From positions 39,075,943-39,139,942 of the forward strand of contig OX439009.1 of the NCBI GenBank assembly GCA_949316495.1: DNA of 64,000 nucleotides, written 5' to 3'. Below the pieces are notes generated by a model. It was given only the letters and a program-made list of their open reading frames with translations, did not search any database and had not been told where the DNA came from. The DNA comes from Amphiduros pacificus (lineage: Eukaryota; Annelida; Polychaeta; Phyllodocida; Hesionidae). The position numbers and the translations under genes were made by a program. Positions 34,301 through 47,390 of the stretch are shown here, in pieces (position 1 is the stretch's first letter; each line of letters begins with the position of its first letter).

Positions 34301-37212
34301 GGTTGGTAGAGATTTGGGTTGGGAGAGATCTGAGTTGGGAGAGATCTAACTTGAGAGAGATGTGGGTTGATGGGATCTGGGTTGGGAGAGATGTGGGTTG
34401 GGAGAGATCTGAATAGGGAGAGATCTAAATTGAGAGAGATCTGGGTTGGGAGAGATCTGGGTTCGGAGAGATCTGAGTAGGGAGATATCTGGGTTAAGAG
34501 AGATCTAAGTTGAGAGAGATCTGAGTTGGGAGAGATCTGAGTAGGGAGAGATGTGGGTTGGGAGAGATCTGATTAGGGACAGATCTAAGTTGAGAGAGAT
34601 CTGATTAGGGAGAGATCTGATTAGGGAGAGATGTGGGTTGGGAAAGATGTGGGTTGGGAGAGATCTGGGTTGGGAGAGATCTGATAAGGGAGAGATCTGA
34701 TTAGGGAGAAATGTGGGTTGGGAGAGATCTGATTAGGGAGAGATGTGGGTTGGGAGAGATCTGAGTAGGGAGAAATCTGAGTAGGGAGAGATCTAAGTTG
34801 AGAGAGATCTGATTAGGGAGAGATGTGGGTTGGGAGAGAAGTGGGTTGGGAGAGATCTGGGTTGTGAAAGATCTGATTAGGGAGAGATCTAAGTTGAGAG
34901 AGATCTGATTAGGGAGAGATCTGAGTTGGGAGAGATCTGATTAGGGAGAGATCTAAGTTGAGAGAGATCATGGGTTGGGAGAGATCTGAGTAGGGAGAAA
35001 TCTGGGTTGGGAGAGATCTGGGTTGGGAGAGATCTGATTAGGGAGGGATCTAAGTTGAGAGAGATCTGAGAGATGTGGTTTGGGAGAGATCTAAGTAGGG
35101 AGAGATCTGGGTTGGGAGAGATGTGGGTTGGGAGAGATCTGGGTTGGGAGAGATCTGGGTTGGGAGAGATCTGGGATGGGAGAGATGTGGTTTGGGAGAG
35201 ATCTGGGTTGGGAGAGATCTGAGTAGAGAGAGATCTGGGTTGGGAGAGATCTGGGTTCGGAGAGATGTGGGTTGGGAGAGATCTGGGTTGGGAGAGATCT
35301 GAGTAGGGAGAGATCTGGGTTGGGAGAGATCTGAGTTGGGAGAGATCTAACTTGAGAGAGATCTAACTTGAGAGAGATGTGGGTTGGGAGAGATGTGGGT
35401 TGGGAGACATCTGATTAGGGAGAGATCTAAATTGAGAGAGATCTGAGTAGGGAGAGATCTAACTTGAGAGAGATGTGGGTTGAGAGAGATCTGGGTTGGA
35501 AGAGATGTGGGTTGGGAGAGATCTGAGTTGGGAGAGATCTAACTTGAGAGAGATGTGGGTTGAGAGAGATCTGGGTTGGGAGAGATGTGGGTTGGGAGAG
35601 ATCTGGGTTGGTAGAGATTTGGGTTGGGAGAGATCTGAGTTGGGAGAGATCTGAGTTGGGAGAGATCTAACTTGAGAGAGATGTGGGTTGATGGGATCTG
35701 GGTTGGGAGAGATGTGGGTTGGGAGAGATCTGAATAGGGAGAGATCTAAATTGAGAGAGATCTGGGTTGGGAGAGATCTGGGTTCGGAGAGATCTGAGTA
35801 GGGAGATATCTGGGTTAAGAGAGATCTAAGTTGAGAGAGATCTGAGTTGGGAGAGATCTGAGTAGGGAGAGATGTGGGTTGGGAGAGATCTGATTAGGGA
35901 CAGATCTAAGTTGAGAGAGATCTGATTAGGGAGAGATCTGATTAGGGAGAGATGTGGGTTGGGAAAGATGTGGGTTGGGAGAGATCTGGGTTGGGAGAGA
36001 TCTGATAAGGGAGAGATCTGATTAGGGAGAGATCTAAGTTGAGAGAGATCTGGGTTGGGAGAGATCTGAGTAGGGAGAAATCTGAGTAGGGAGAGATCTA
36101 AATTGAGAGAGATCTGGTTTGGGAGAGATCTGGGTTGGGAGAGATCTGAGTAGGGAGAGATCTGGGTTTGTAGAGATCTGGGTTGGGAGAGATGTGGGTT
36201 GGGAGAGATCTGATTAGGGAGAGATCTGATTAGGGAGAAATGTGGGTTGGGAGAGATCTGATTAGGGAGAGATGTGGGTTGGGAGAGATCTGAGTAGGGA
36301 GAAATCTGAGTAGGGAGAGATCTAAGTTGAGAGAGATCTGATTAGGGAGAGATGTGGGTTGGGAGAGAAGTGGGTTGGGAGAGATCTGGGTTGTGAAAGA
36401 TCTGATTAGGGAGAGATCTAAGTTGAGAGAGATCTGATTAGGGAGAGATCTGAGTTGGGAGAGATCTGATTAGGGAGAGATCTAAGTTGAGAGAGATCAT
36501 GGGTTGGGAGAGATCTGAGTAGGAAGAAATCTGGGTTGGGAGAGATCTGGGTTGGGAGAGATCTGATTAGGGAGGGATCTAAGTTGAGAGAGATATGAGA
36601 GATGTGGGTTGGGAGAGATCTAAGTAGGGAGAGATCTGGGTTGGGAGAGATCTGGGTTAGGAGAGATCTAGCTTAGGAGAGATCTGAGTTGGGAGAGATC
36701 TGGGTTAGGAAAGATCTGAGTAGGGAGAAATCTGGGTTGGGAGAAATCTGGGTTGGGAGAGATCTGGGTTGGGAGAGATCTGAGTAGGGAGAGATCTGGG
36801 TTGGGAGAGATGTGGGTTGGGAAAGATGTGGATTGGGAGAGATCTGATTAAGGAGAGATCTGAGTTGGGAGAGATCTGAGTAGGGAGAGATCTGAGTAGG
36901 GAGAGATCTGGGTTGGGAGAGATCTGGGTTGGGAGAGATCTGGGTTGGGAGAGATCTGGGTTGGGAGAGATCTGAGTAGGGAGAGATCTGGGTTGGGAGA
37001 GATGTGGGTTGGGAGAGATCTTGGTTGGGAGAGATCTGGGTTGGGAGAGATCTGGGTTGGGAGAGATCTGATTTGGGAGAGATCTAAGTTGAGAGAGATC
37101 TGGGTTGGGAGAGATCTGGGTTGGGAGAGATCTGGGTTGGGAGAGATCTAGCTTAGGAGAGATTTAGCTTAGGAGAGATCTGGGTTGGGAGAGATCTGGG
37201 TTGATAGAGATC
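31387..37212 (+). repeat. 5.8-kb minisatellite, 16-bp unit gggttgggagagatct, with higher-order repeats
   Basis: About 360 copies of a 16-bp unit, with variants gagtagggagagatct, gattagggagagatct, aagttgagagagatct, and agatgtgggttggg. Almost every unit carries agatct. A long ordered series of variants (starting gggatgggagagatgtggtt) occurs at about 32356, 33867 and 35172, so segments of about 1.3-1.5 kb were themselves duplicated, nearly without change. No coding or splice signal was seen. Confidence 0.95.
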
Positions 37213-38267
37213 TGGTTATATTAGATATTTTATTATGTCTAAATTGCCAGGAATTAATCACAACCTAAAATAGTGTAATATCACCAAGACTCAATGATAT
37301 TCCAATGAATGTTTGATCCAAGACTTGGCATTAAAATGAAGTACATTTCTATCTATATGTGCACTTGAATTATTCAACACTTCATGTAAAGTCCAATAAT
37401 ATTCTAAGACATTTAGTTTTCTTTGCAAGCTTAGCCCACTTCAGCATGTTCAGCACTCTGCATAATTGGGTATATAGTCTGTAATTCATTAACCACAATG
37501 CATAGATATCTATTTATGTAGATTGAGTAAAACAGATTTCATTGATAAAACATGGGTCGACTGATTGAACATCATATAAGTGTGTCTGATGATATCGTCC
37601 CCATAGCTTCACAACCAGGCCTATTTTACAGCCTACTTTACAGACTAGTATCATGTGAATATCGTATGGAATATGGATGCTGTTCTCTTCTATACACCGA
37701 AAATGAGAATATCATTGATGACTGTACTTACTTGACACAAATCGCCAGGGATATACAGCTGGTCTGTCTCAGAATGAGAACATTGTTTTTTTTGGTATAA
37801 TGATGTGTTTACTGTGCCAGTTTGTACCAAGGCACTACTTGTCATGGATGAGGGATTCACAGAGAGGTACTGAAAGGGGAAAAGTGTGTCAGGATATAAT
37901 TGCGTTGATACTCTTACATTAGATTCAGTAAATAAAAACACCAACAGTGAAAGTAATTATTAGTTATAAAAATGTTAAGAAATATTAATATCAAGTAATA
38001 TATAAAGAATTCAACTATTCCCATACTTTTACCCTTTTATTCACTGGCCCTTGTAATGTTAAGAATTTATTTCGAAGAATACTTTTCTATTTAATATCAA
38101 ACTTATTTCATTCCAAAAGACCCTATAAAGATTTGGGATTTCTTTGGGGGGAATATGTGGAAAAACGTATACTTCTCTTTCTCAGTTTGTGAATATGCAA
38201 GTTAATTAACTGATACTTTGTGTTTTAATATCTGATACATGTGACTTTCACGCACTTCTATAAACCT
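37213..38267. other. Unique sequence between two large minisatellites
   Basis: About 1 kb of AT-rich sequence. The only candidate coding piece is the possible minus-strand exon at 37732-37869. Nothing else was recognised. Confidence 0.4.
37732..37869 (-). CDS. Possible isolated exon, unknown product
   Basis: On the minus strand a strong acceptor (cacttttcccctttcag) and a consensus donor (gtaagt) bracket 138 nt that are open in only one frame, phase 0-0, 46 codons (contains SSMTSSALVQTGTVNTS and QLYIPGDLCQ). No family is recognised and no partner exons were found. It could be a real exon of a gene on the same strand as A and B, or chance. Confidence 0.25.
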
Positions 38268-41200
38268 CTGAACCCACTATATTCTTGCACTATATAAATC
38301 CCATCACCTCTGAACCCACTATATTCTTGCACTATATAAATCCCATCACCTCTAAGCCCACTATCTCCTTGCACTATATAAATCTCATCACCTCTATGAC
38401 CACTATCTCCTTGCACTATATAAATCCCATCACCTCTATGACCACTATCTCCTTGCACTATATAAATCCCATCACCTCTGAACCCATTATCTCCTTGCAC
38501 TATATAAATCCCATCACCTCTGAGCCCACTATATTCTTGCACTATATAAATCCCATCACCTCTATGACCACTATCTCCTTGCACTATATAAATCCCATCA
38601 CCTCTGTACCCACTATCTCCTTGCACTATATAAATCCCATCACCTCTGAACCCACTATCTCCTTGCACTATATAAATCCCATCACCTCTGAACCCACTAT
38701 CTCCTTGCACTATAAAAATCCCATCACCTCTGAACCCACTATCTCCTTGCACTATATAAATCCCATCACCTCTGTACCCATTATCTCCTTGCACTATATA
38801 AATCCCATCACCTCTGAACCCATTATCTCCTTGCACTATATAAATCCCATCACCTCTGAACCCATTATCTCCTTGCACTATATAAATCCCATCACCTCTA
38901 TGACCACTATCTCCTTGCACTATATAAATCCCATCACCTCTGAACCCACTATCTCCTTGCACTATATAAATCCCATCACCTCTGTACCCATTATCTCCTT
39001 GCACTATATAAATCCCATCACCTCTGAACCCATTATCTCCTTGCACTATATAAATCCCATCACCTCTAAGCCCACTATATTCTTGCACTATATAAATCCC
39101 ATCACCTCTGAACCCACTATCTCCTTGCACTATATAAATCCCATCACCTCTGTACCCATTATCTCCTTGCACTATATAAATCCCATCACCTCTGAACCCA
39201 TTATCTCCTTGCACTATATAAATCCCATCACCTCTGAACCCATTATCTCCTTATAATATTTAAATCCCATCACCTCTGTACCCATTATCTCCTTGCACTA
39301 TATAAATCCCATCACCTCTGAACCCACTATCTCCTTGCACTATAAAAATCCCATCACCTCTGAACCCACTATCTCCTTGCACTATATAAATCCCATCACC
39401 TCTGTACCCATTATCTCCTTGCACTATATAAATCCCATCACCTCTGAACCCATTATCTCCTTGCACTATATAAATCCCATCACCTCTGAACCCATTATCT
39501 CCTTGCACTATATAAATCCCATCACCTCTAAGCCCACTATCTCCTTGCACTATAAAAATCCCATCACCTCTGAACCCACTATCTCCTTGCACTATAAAAA
39601 TCCCATCACCTCTGAACCCACTATCTCCTTGCACTATAAAAATCCCATCACCTCTGAACCCACTATCTCCTTGCACTATATAAATCCCATCACCTCTGTA
39701 CCCATTATCTCCTTGCACTATATAAATCCCATCACCTCTGAACCCATTATCTCCTTGCACTATATAAATCCCATCACCTCTGAACCCATTATCTCCTTGC
39801 ACTATATAAATCCCATCACCTCTAAGCCCACTATCTCCTTGCACTGTATAAATCCCATCACCTCTATGACCACTATCTCCTTGCACTATAAAAATCCCAT
39901 CACCTCTGAACCCATTATCTCCTTGCACTATATAAATCCCATCACCTCTGAACCCATTATCTCCTTGCACTATATAAATCCCATCACCTCTAAGCCCACT
40001 ATCTCCTTGCACTGTATAAATCCCATCACCTCTATGACCACTATCTCCTTGCACTATAAAAATCCCATCACCTCTGAACCCACTATCTCCTTGCACTATA
40101 AAAATCCCATCACCTCTGAACCCACTATCTCCTTATAATATTTAAATCCCATCACCTCTGTACCCATTATCTCCTTGCACTATATAAATCCCATCACCTC
40201 TGAACCCACTATCTCCTTGCACTATAAAAATCCCATCACCTCTGAACCCACTATCTCCTTGCACTATATAAATCCCATCACCTCTGTACCCATTATCTCC
40301 TTGCACTATATAAATCCCATCACCTCTGAACCCATTATCTCCTTGCACTATATAAATCCCATCACCTCTGAACCCATTATCTCCTTGCACTATATAAATC
40401 CCATCACCTCTAAGCCCACTATCTCCTTGCACTGTATAAATCCCATCACCTCTATGACCACTATCTCCTTGCACTATAAAAATCCCATCACCTCTGAACC
40501 CACTATCTCCTTGCACTATAAAAATCCCATCACCTCTGAACCCACTATCTCCTTATAATATTTAAATCCCATCACCTCTGAACCCACTATCTCCTTGCAC
40601 TATATAAATCCCATCACCTCTGTACCCATTATCTCCTTGCACTATATAAATCCCATCACCTCTGAACCCATTATCTCCTTGCACTATATAAATCCCATCA
40701 CCTCTGAACCCATTATCTCCTTGCACTATATAAATCCCATCACCTCTAAGCCCACTATCTCCTTGCACTGTATAAATCCCATCACCTCTATGACCACTAT
40801 CTCCTTGCACTATATAAATCCCATCACCTCTATGACCACTATCTCCTTGCACTATATAAATCCCATCACCTCTGAACCCACTATCTCCTTGCACTATATA
40901 AATCCCATCAGTTCTATGACCACTATATTCTTGCACTATATAAATCCCATCACCTCTGAACCCATTATCTCCTTGCACTATATAAATCCCATCACCTCTA
41001 AGCCCACTATCTCCTTGCACTATATAAATCCCATCACCTCTATGACCACTATCTCCTTGCACTATATAAATCCCATCACCTCTGAACCCACTATCTCCTT
41101 GCACTATATAAATCCCATCACCTCTGAACCCACTATCTCCTTGCACTATAAAAATCCCATCACCTCTGAACCCACTATCTCCTTGCACTATATAAATCCC

Positions 41201-43232
41201 ATCACCTCTGTACCCATTATCTCCTTGCACTATATAAATCCCATCACCTCTGAACCCATTATCTCCTTGCACTATATAAATCCCATCACCTCTAAGCCCA
41301 CTATCTCCTTGCACTATAAAAATCCCATCACCTCTGAACCCATTATCTCCTTGCACTATATAAATCCCATCACCTCTGAACCCACTATCTCCTTGCACTA
41401 TAAAAATCCCATCACCTCTGAACCCACTATCTCCTTGCACTATATAAATCCCATCACCTCTGTACCCATTATCTCCTTGCACTATATAAATCCCATCACC
41501 TCTGAACCCACTATCTCCTTGCACTATAAAAATCCCATCACCTCTGAACCCACTATCTCCTTGCACTATATAAATCCCATCACCTCTGTACCCATTATCT
41601 CCTTGCACTATATAAATCCCATCACCTCTGAACCCATTATCTCCTTGCACTATATAAATCCCATCACCTCTGAACCCATTATCTCCTTGCACTATATAAA
41701 TCCCATCACCTCTAAGCCCACTATATTCTTGCACTATATAAATCCCATCACCTCTATGACCACTATCTCCTTGCACTATTTAAATCCCATCACCTCTGTA
41801 CCCATTATCTCCTTGCACTATATAAATCCCATCACCTCTGAACCCACTATCTCCTTGCACTATATAAATCCCATCACCTCTGTACCCATTATCTCCTTGC
41901 ACTGTATAAATCCCATCACCTTTGAACCCACTATCTCCTTGCACTATATAAATCCCATCACCTCTGTACCCACTATCTCCTTGCACTATATAAATCCCAT
42001 CACCTCTGTACCCATTATCTCCTTGCACTATATAAATCCCATCACCTCTGAACCCACTATCTCCTTGCACTGTATAAATCCCATCACCTCTGTACCCATG
42101 CACTATCTCCTTGCACTATATAAATCCCATCACCTCTGAACCCACTATATTCTTGCACTATATAAATCCCATCACCTCTAAGCCCACTATCTCCTTGCAC
42201 TATATAAATCTCATCACCTCTATGACCACTATCTCCTTGCACTGTATAAATCCCATCACCTCTGTACCCATGCACTATCTCCTTGCACTATATAAATCCC
42301 ATCACCTCTGAACCCACTATATTCTTGCACTATATAAATCCCATCACCTCTAAGCCCACTATCTCCTTGCACTATATAAATCCCATCACCTCTGAACCCA
42401 CTATATTCTTGCACTATATAAATCCCATCACCTCTAAGCCCATTATCTCCTTGCATTATATAAATCCCATCACCTCTTAACCCACTATCTCCTTGCACTA
42501 TATAAATCCCATCACCTTTGTACCCACTATCTCCTTGCACTATATAAATCCCATCACCTCTATGACCACTATCTCCTTGCACTATATAAATCCCATCACC
42601 TCTGTACCCATTATCTCCTTGCACTATATAAATCCCATCACCTCTATGACCACTATCTCCTTGCACTATATAAATCCCATCACCTCTGAGCCCACTATCT
42701 CCTTGTGCTATATAAATCCCATCAGTTCTATGACCACTATATTCTTGCACTATATAAATCCCATCACCTCTGTACCCATTATCTCCTTGCACTATATAAA
42801 TCCCATCACCTCTATGACCACTATCTCCTTGCACTATATAAATCCCATCACCTCTGAACCCACTATCTCCTTGCACTATATAAATCCCATCACCTCTATG
42901 ACCACTATCTCCTTGCACTATATAAATCCCATCACCTCTGAACCCACTATCTCCTTGCACTATATAAATCCCATCACCTCTGAACCCACTATCTCCTTGC
43001 ACTATATAAATCCCATCACCTCTGAGCCCACTATCTCCTTGCACTATATAAATCCCATCACCTCTATGACCACTATCTCCTTGCACTATATAAATCCCAT
43101 CACCTCTGTACCCATTATCTCCTTGCACTATATAAATCCCATCACCTCTATGACCACTATCTCCTTGCACTATATAAATCCCATCACCTCTGAGCCCACT
43201 ATCTCCTTGCACTATATAAATCCCATCACATC
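38268..43232. repeat. 5.0-kb minisatellite, 42-bp unit with a TATATAAA word in each copy
   Basis: About 118 copies of a unit made of cctctgaacccactatctcc plus ttgcactatataaatcccat plus ca. The variable part is the gaaccca/gtaccca/atgacca/aagccca segment, and these variants recur in runs. Because 42 is 14 codons, long frames stay open on both strands: INPITSEPTISLHY on plus and GDGIYIVQGDSGFR on minus. A ttataatatttaaa variant interrupts the minus frames near 39.25, 40.14 and 40.56 kb. I treat the frames as a by-product of the repeat. Higher-order copies are evident (39.29-40.14 resembles 40.17-40.56). Confidence 0.95.
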
Positions 43233-44182
43233 TCCTTTCCGATTCAATCATCTTCCTCTGCTTTCCGATTGAATCATCTTCCTGTCCTTTCTGGCTCAAA
43301 CATTGAACGTGAACACAAGGAGGATATTTTCTCCATATCACTTCACAATAACTTTATTTAATCTATATGTACATTCTCCTACCTTTTTCATTTAATCAAT
43401 CATCTCTTAAGACTTATAAAATATACAGAGACACATCAAGCCCATAAAAGCTCAAATATAAAAACATGCTAATCAGAAATTGTTTAATGCTTACACAGGA
43501 AACTATTCTATGAAAAACTCTTACAATATATTCTGCAGTTTATCTATAGTCTACATTCCTCTATACATATATGAGAATGGCACATAAGAATAAACATTTG
43601 GAGAAAAATCTGTGAAAACCCTTTACACGTACATTCATGAAAGAGTTCCATGTAATAAAATTACAATAACATGAATGAAATTGTTATATTGTGGTGTCTC
43701 AGTCCAGAGACATGAATAAATATATATTTCAAGTGCATAAATGTTAGATAAACCATAAAATAACAAGGTAAACTTCCAGCTTTGAGTTTGTCATTAATAA
43801 AACCAAAATATATCAAAGCTCGCTGTTATTTACATGATAGGCAACAATAGATTTGTTTTACACATTTTTAAACACAATTTTTTTACACATTTTAAACGTC
43901 CTGTATATTAAAAATGTTAACTTGAATTGTAGCAAAATAATAAAATGGCAACAGGATTACAAAATGCCAGTGAGATTTTAGGAAATTGCAATAAGATTTT
44001 ATAAAATGTCAAAGAGATCAAAAGAATCTTATTACAACACACAAGCAGTGTATATTAGGCAGATTCTTTGTCAAAGAAAGGGTAATTGGCAAGGATTAAA
44101 ATATACTTTTAAAAATCAATCCCATTATATTCATTGTTATCCCTTCCCCTAGTAGATTTTGTGACTTGCCAACACTAATATG
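43233..44182 (-). other. Probable 3' flank or 3' UTR of gene B
   Basis: AT-rich sequence directly downstream of the gene B stop codon. A minus-strand AATAAA (ctttatttaa on the plus strand near 43350) could serve as a poly(A) signal, giving a 3' UTR of about 0.8 kb. No other gene was seen. Confidence 0.3.
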
Positions 44183-45433
44183 CTAATATTTTTGATAATG
44201 TCTCATCAGTGTGATCAACAAGATTGCGACTGCCATAGTTATGTAGGAAACAAGCACACCACTTGCTCCACACAGAGAATCGCCAAATGTGACAATGCTT
44301 GTTTTGGCAGGGCAGGCCTTACTGCCACCACCTGCGGGACTAACGAAGTCGCCCAAGCAATCCATCTTCCCAACTGCGTCAAGGTTTTCTTGATTGGCAT
44401 CAAATGCAGCGCCATCTGGTGCCGTGTTTACTTCATGCCATGTGTAGATACCCTTAGTTTTATCTCTGAAAAAAAGAATTATTGGGTTTATGTTTTTATT
44501 TTCATTTCCACAGTATTCAGAAAGATGAGATATATGTTGCCGCTGATCTCTACTCTCAAAAAAGGCTTTGGGCCAAGTCATTTGAAAGAAGTCATTTGCA
44601 AAAAGAGAGTTAATTCACATTTGTAAGATGAAATATTAATTATCTCTGAGATGTTTATAAACTGAACAATGGTTGCAATGTTTACATTTTTGCAGATAAG
44701 ATGACGTCCTGACCCACTGATATCTTAGTACCGGAGCAGGAATGCTGAGGGTACACTTTGGGGAAGGTAATGGTGTTGTTGATAGAAGCTGCGCTGCCTC
44801 CTAACGTGTCATTATTGTACCTCAGGATGCAATAGACTTCAAATATAGCATCCTGTTCTACTAAATCGCCATTAGCATCAGTACGATTTACACGTGACGC
44901 TTCCTTTCCTGAAAAGAAGTTTAATTTATATTTGCTTTATTCATATATTGGTACTCATTTAATTCATTTTTCAAGGACAAGTCTAGATGTAGATTAGGTA
45001 TGACTTTATCTAGTTGACGGCAAGACCAGTTATATCTTGCACTTTGTCTTGCAAGCAGTATCCCATGATTAAAAGCATCAAGTGCAATTGTAGTGTAGTG
45101 TTATATTGACCTGCCAGACGTGTATTTTCCTTTTGGGGTTCACCAATACTGACCTTTTTCCCCCAATCTCTACCTCAGTACACATATGGTCATCTCAGTA
45201 GTAAACCCCGGTTCTAAAGACGTGTGTTGAAACTGATTGAGGTAGGCTATAAATTACCCAAACCAAACCATTTTTACAATGTTAGCATGTAAGGGTGGCT
45301 TACCATAAAGAACCATATCGGCATTGGTAAGGAATTGCTTCATGGTAAACTTTGTCCAACTTGTCAGGCTGCATGACTCACTCAACGCCAGAAAGGCTAC
45401 ACCCAAAAGTATCGATTTCTCCAACCCCATCAT
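44183..45433 (-). CDS. Gene B: 211-residue secreted or membrane-anchored protein, paralogue of gene A (3 exons)
   Basis: Exons on the minus strand: 45433-45304 (MMGLEKSILLGVAFLALSES, a clear signal peptide), 44908-44686, and 44465-44183 (stop TAG). Introns are phase 1 (gtaagc...ttttcag) and phase 2 (gtaaac...tttttcag), the same positions and phases as in gene A. Shared with A: W...T...FL..A..VLYG, IFEVYCILRYNN, NTITFPKVYPQHSCSGTKI, W.EVNTAPDGAAFDA, MDC, and a C-terminal hydrophobic segment (VSYITMAVAILLITL) ending RHYQKY. An acceptor-like cattttcag-type site a few bases before the ATG suggests a 5' UTR intron. It is compact compared with A, since no transposon sits in its introns. The family is not recognised; the fold may be NTR/TIMP-like. 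Which paralogue is ancestral is not clear. Confidence 0.8.
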
Positions 45434-46235
45434 CTTTATTGATCCTGAAATGTTCAAATCTAAAAATGATTAAGTTGCATTAATCATTAATTTCCTACAA
45501 TGACCTCTATAATCTTTGTTTTAAAATAATGCCCCGATTTCGCCTATAACTTGACCTGATTTCGCCTCAATTATGTTAAAAAATCCTAACATGCCAGTTT
45601 CCTGAGTCTATGTGAAGTCGCCGTAACTGGTTTAATGGTATAATTCTTGCGACCCGCTGGGTTGAGCCGTGAATTATCGGCGCAGAATTCTACCCTTTAT
45701 CCTGGTAAATTGTGTTCTCGAAAGATGGATAACAATATAATTTACAGAGCTAAATAATGTAATGCATGAAAGTAAGGAGTTTATTCAACATATCAATTGT
45801 CCCCTGTTATCCATTTTCCCAATCATAGACACAGAAGATCTCATCTTTCATTTATCATGTGCGCATTGAAAAGTTTGCATCTCCGTGTATTGGTTGAAAC
45901 CTGGTTGGATCAATGATATCTTCGCCACTGCTACAAGCGTTCACATACTCAACATTTCTTTAACAGAATTGAAACAAAATCTAGTCTTGTATAAACATAT
46001 ACAGGTAGAGCATCGGTATTTATATGCAGTATATATTGTTATGTTGTTAAGTGGTACGTTACTTACCTGTGCGTCAAACCAATGTGAATTATACAGATAT
46101 ATTGATGACCCAGATGGGTTGTGCACCAAGCCATGGATGACCTGGCGGAAGACCTGACGGGGGGCCCAGTTGGGGACAAAACAGTTAATTTGTTATTCCC
46201 ACTTGAATTTACAGTTATTTCCGATATCCAGGTGT
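45434..46235. other. Upstream flank of gene B, nothing recognised
   Basis: No exon with convincing splice context was seen. The gene B promoter must lie here or further right, but no TATA or initiator placement is persuasive. Confidence 0.3.
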
Positions 46236-46236
46236 A

Positions 46237-46287
<51 letters not shown>

Positions 46288-46323
46288 ATATATGTGTGTG
46301 TGTGTGTATGTGTGTGTGTGTGT
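46234..46323 (+). repeat. (GT)n microsatellite with TATA interruptions
   Basis: Alternating gt runs interrupted by tatatg and tatatatg. Confidence 0.95.
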
Positions 46324-46814
46324 CATCGGCAGGAGTACCTGTGTTTGTCATCTCTTCTTTATATCATTTTGAGAATTATTGTTCTCTTATTTGTTATATT
46401 GTCTGTACCCATCATTCTATAGAACCTTTATTGAAAGATTTCCAAGTTCTTTCTGGTCTCGTTCAGTGGATTCTGGCCACTTTCAACAATGGCATTTAGG
46501 AGTTAAATGCCGACATATTGCAGGATAAAATATTTCCAGTCATCTCAGACAGATGTTCTCCATTTATAGAGACAGCTTCTGCCAGATTCGGAACCTTATT
46601 TATATCATGTTATATTGACCTATGACCCAGGTACATAAGTCTCTGTCAATATGAAAAACTGTAAAAACAATAGATTGGAAATATAATTGTCCCTTTTTTC
46701 ACATATGAAAACAAGATGTTACTTGATTGACATAACGTATTAAAAATCCAAATACTCTGTGAACAACTTATTCCTTACAAGAGAAGACAAAAGCCGAAAA
46801 AAGACCGCATATAA

Positions 46815-47235
46815 ATGTAATAATAATAAATTTTATATAGCGCTGATACCAGACAAGTCTGTTCATAGCGCTAAATATGTATATATATAAACAGTGATGT
46901 ACACTTGATTTGCATTTTTCTAATTTGTGCCTTCATGTCCATTTTGGAGTCAAGTGTGGTAGCAAAGTCAACTATTGACTCACTTGGTGTGATATCAGAT
47001 CAGTATCACCTATACTTACAGTGCTAGTAATATGATTGGTAGCACTGTCAGAACAGATGAGCATCTCAGTTTTACCATCATTCATTTTCATCTTGTTAGA
47101 GATTAAGAAAGCTCGAACTTCACTGACACATTTCCCTAATTTGTGTCTGAATGAATGAAATCTATGCAATATTAAATTGCAAGAGGGCCGTAGCCTGGAG
47201 AGGCGGCCCTGCAGTGTGATTGCTGTGAATTGCAA
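46815..47235 (-). mobile_element. CR1/L2-like LINE 3' fragment with ATT-type tail
   Basis: The minus strand reads LGKCVSEVRAFLISNKMKMN followed by DGKTEMLI and later VSIGDTDLI, the region after the YxDD box of CR1/L2-like reverse transcriptases. Toward 46830 the minus strand ends in agcgctatataaaatttatt plus attatta, a LINE 3' terminus also seen at 63.83-63.90 kb. Most of the element between these parts is deleted. It is related to the 12.6-13.4 kb fragment. Confidence 0.75.
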
Positions 47236-47390
47236 TCATGTATTGTTAAATTTGGTCATTGATTATTGCTATTGACAAATGGACTATTGTTGTTGTGAGT
47301 TGGTTAACTGAAAGGTTTTTTTTAGAGACCATTCGCACCGGGTTCCCCCTACTCTTTTCGATAAGTGCTACTGGGTTCTTTAACGTGCTC

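Noticed and set aside
37552-37800. Plus-strand open frame of 82 codons
   Set aside because: No recognisable motif, no splice context and unremarkable composition; it overlaps the better-supported minus-strand exon candidate.
13913-43232. CRISPR-like arrays
   Set aside because: The repeats are head-to-tail without unique spacers, and the context is a eukaryotic genome.
38258-43341. Long open frames on both strands of the 42-bp array, including RGD- and G-rich minus-strand peptides that look faintly collagen-like
   Set aside because: Unit length divisible by three explains them. There is no Gly-x-x periodicity, both strands are equally open, and no promoter or splice context was seen. Kept only as a low-priority check.
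45620-45700. tRNA-like words (aactggtttaatggtataat and gggttgagccg)
   Set aside because: No acceptor stem or anticodon arm could be drawn and box B is poor.
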